Source: Caballeronia cordobensis (GTDB taxonomy: Bacteria > Pseudomonadota > Gammaproteobacteria > Burkholderiales > Burkholderiaceae). From it: DNA of 64,000 nucleotides. The DNA is taken from contig NZ_FCNY02000019.1 of the NCBI RefSeq assembly GCF_001544575.2, forward strand, positions 62,001-126,000, read 5' to 3'. Of the stretch, positions 63,455 through 64,000 are shown one piece after another. Position 1 is the stretch's first letter, and the number at the start of each line of letters is the position of its first letter. The notes beneath the pieces were generated by a model. That model was not told the DNA's origin, did no database searches, and saw only the letters and a program-made list of their open reading frames with translations. The position numbers and the translations under genes were made by a program.

Positions 63455-63705
63455 GACGCGCGCCTTTTTTTCGAGTGCTTTTTATTTGCTAGAACAAGGA
63501 CTTAGCGCAGGAGCTTGAAGTGGCGACAAAAGAGAAAAGCGTTATGAATTAGAGAGCTACTGAGGGATGTGAAGGTAGTACGTGAAATCTGCTGCTGAAA
63601 TGAGGGAAATGTAACGGTCTTTTTGCCCGATTTGTGGGCCGCAGGTGGGATGCGGCCGCGAGTTACCGGCCGTATCGCTATGGATCCGGCCGGGCGATCG
63701 GTGCG
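63455..63705. other. Intergenic region between coq7 and the mraZ promoter
   Basis: About 250 bp upstream of the dcw promoter. It contains an AT-rich patch around 63466-63490. I see no open frame with a ribosome-binding site and no clear terminator for coq7. Confidence 0.45.
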
Positions 63706-64000
63706 CTATATGTAATAGGCGGTGCGCGTCATGACTTTCGAGGCCGCGCGCATCAATGCCCGAACCGGAAACGGCACTTCAGTTCCTCCCGCGCCGATGG
63801 CGGCGGCGGCGTGCGCGCTCTCATCGAGACGCATTTGCTCGACGATCGCGCGCGATGCGTGATCGTTGGCGGGCAAAGTTTTCATGTGACCGTCGAGGTG
63901 CTGTTCGACCTGACGCTCGGTTTCCGCCATGAAGCCCAGACTCGCGCGATCGCCGAAACGTCCCGCGACGAAACCGATGGCGAGCGCGCCCGCGTACCAG
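63706..64000 (-). CDS. coq7: Demethoxyubiquinone hydroxylase Coq7, 3' part
   Basis: Diiron monooxygenase that hydroxylates demethoxyubiquinone in ubiquinone synthesis. The frame runs to the window edge: codons upstream of the ATG at 63930 read GALAIGFVAGRFGDRASLGF, so the gene begins outside. About 98 residues are visible, with ligand pairs ETERQVEQHLDGH and DESAH (E-x2-H). The stop is at 63706. The role is supported by the pattern of a ferritin-like fold. Confidence 0.9.
   Translation of the reverse strand, partial: WYAGALAIGFVAGRFGDRASLGFMAETERQVEQHLDGHMKTLPANDHASRAIVEQMRLDESAHAAAAIGAGGTEVPFPVRALMRAASKVMTRTAYYI

Overview
The window is a GC-rich chromosomal segment from a member of the Burkholderiaceae, most likely Caballeronia or Paraburkholderia. 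Three things point there: the gene order (prmA / zinc-ribbon DUF3426 gene / tpx / PfkB kinase; rplU-rpmA-obgE-proB; pilBCD-coaE-zapD-yacG; secA; a complete dcw cell-division cluster), the hopanoid genes hpnIJK, and an Ala/Lys-rich histone H1-like protein. Nearly all genes are housekeeping genes of a core chromosome. I see no prophage, integrase, transposase, CRISPR array or restriction system.

Layout. 1-4210 (+): the 3' part of prmA, a zinc-ribbon/DUF3426 gene that is frameshifted in this sequence, tpx, a PfkB-family sugar kinase and a glycine-zipper lipoprotein. 4466-13003 (mostly -): the H1-like gene, nrdB, a DUF3820 gene, a divergent MFS transporter (+), a large inverted repeat, then nrdA. 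nrdA and nrdB are about 3 kb apart, and each has its own pair of NrdR-box-like sites spaced exactly 31 bp. 13522-15403 (-): ampD, a PP0621-type protein and a CcsA-like membrane protein. 15514-17557 (+): ffh and hpt. 17589-19927 (-): marC and proS. 20190-21547 (+): rppH and a CNP1-like lipoprotein. 21609-24591 (-): proB, obgE, rpmA and rplU. 24855-32673 (+): ispB, tRNA-Pro(CGG), a CorC-type protein, a type IV pilus/type II secretion ATPase, platform protein and prepilin peptidase, coaE, zapD and yacG. 32684-38212 (-): mutT, a DUF815 ATPase, argJ and secA. 38500-43852 (+): a DciA-like DUF721 protein and the hopanoid side-chain genes hpnI, hpnJ, hpnK and an hpnL-like gene. 43927-63317 (-): lpxC, a Prx5-type peroxiredoxin and the dcw cluster. 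In direction of transcription the dcw order is mraZ-rsmH-ftsL-ftsI-murE-murF-mraY-murD-ftsW-murG-murC-ddlB-ftsQ-ftsA-ftsZ. 63706-64000 (-): the 3' part of coq7.

How the genes work together. The dcw cluster makes the peptidoglycan precursor (murC-F, ddlB, mraY, murG) and the divisome (ftsL, I, W, Q, A, Z). lpxC and the hpn genes build the outer envelope (lipid A, hopanoids). zapD adds an FtsZ cross-linker at a separate site. nrdA and nrdB make dNTPs. ffh and secA serve the two main routes to the Sec translocon.

The most interesting material is regulatory and structural: the duplicated NrdR-box arrangement with a leader of about 600 nt before nrdB, the inverted pair of repeats at 9291-9826, the 10-bp periodic repeats and palindrome at the mraZ promoter, the frameshifted DUF3426 gene, and the tandem-repeat H1-like gene. 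I found no convincing wholly new system.
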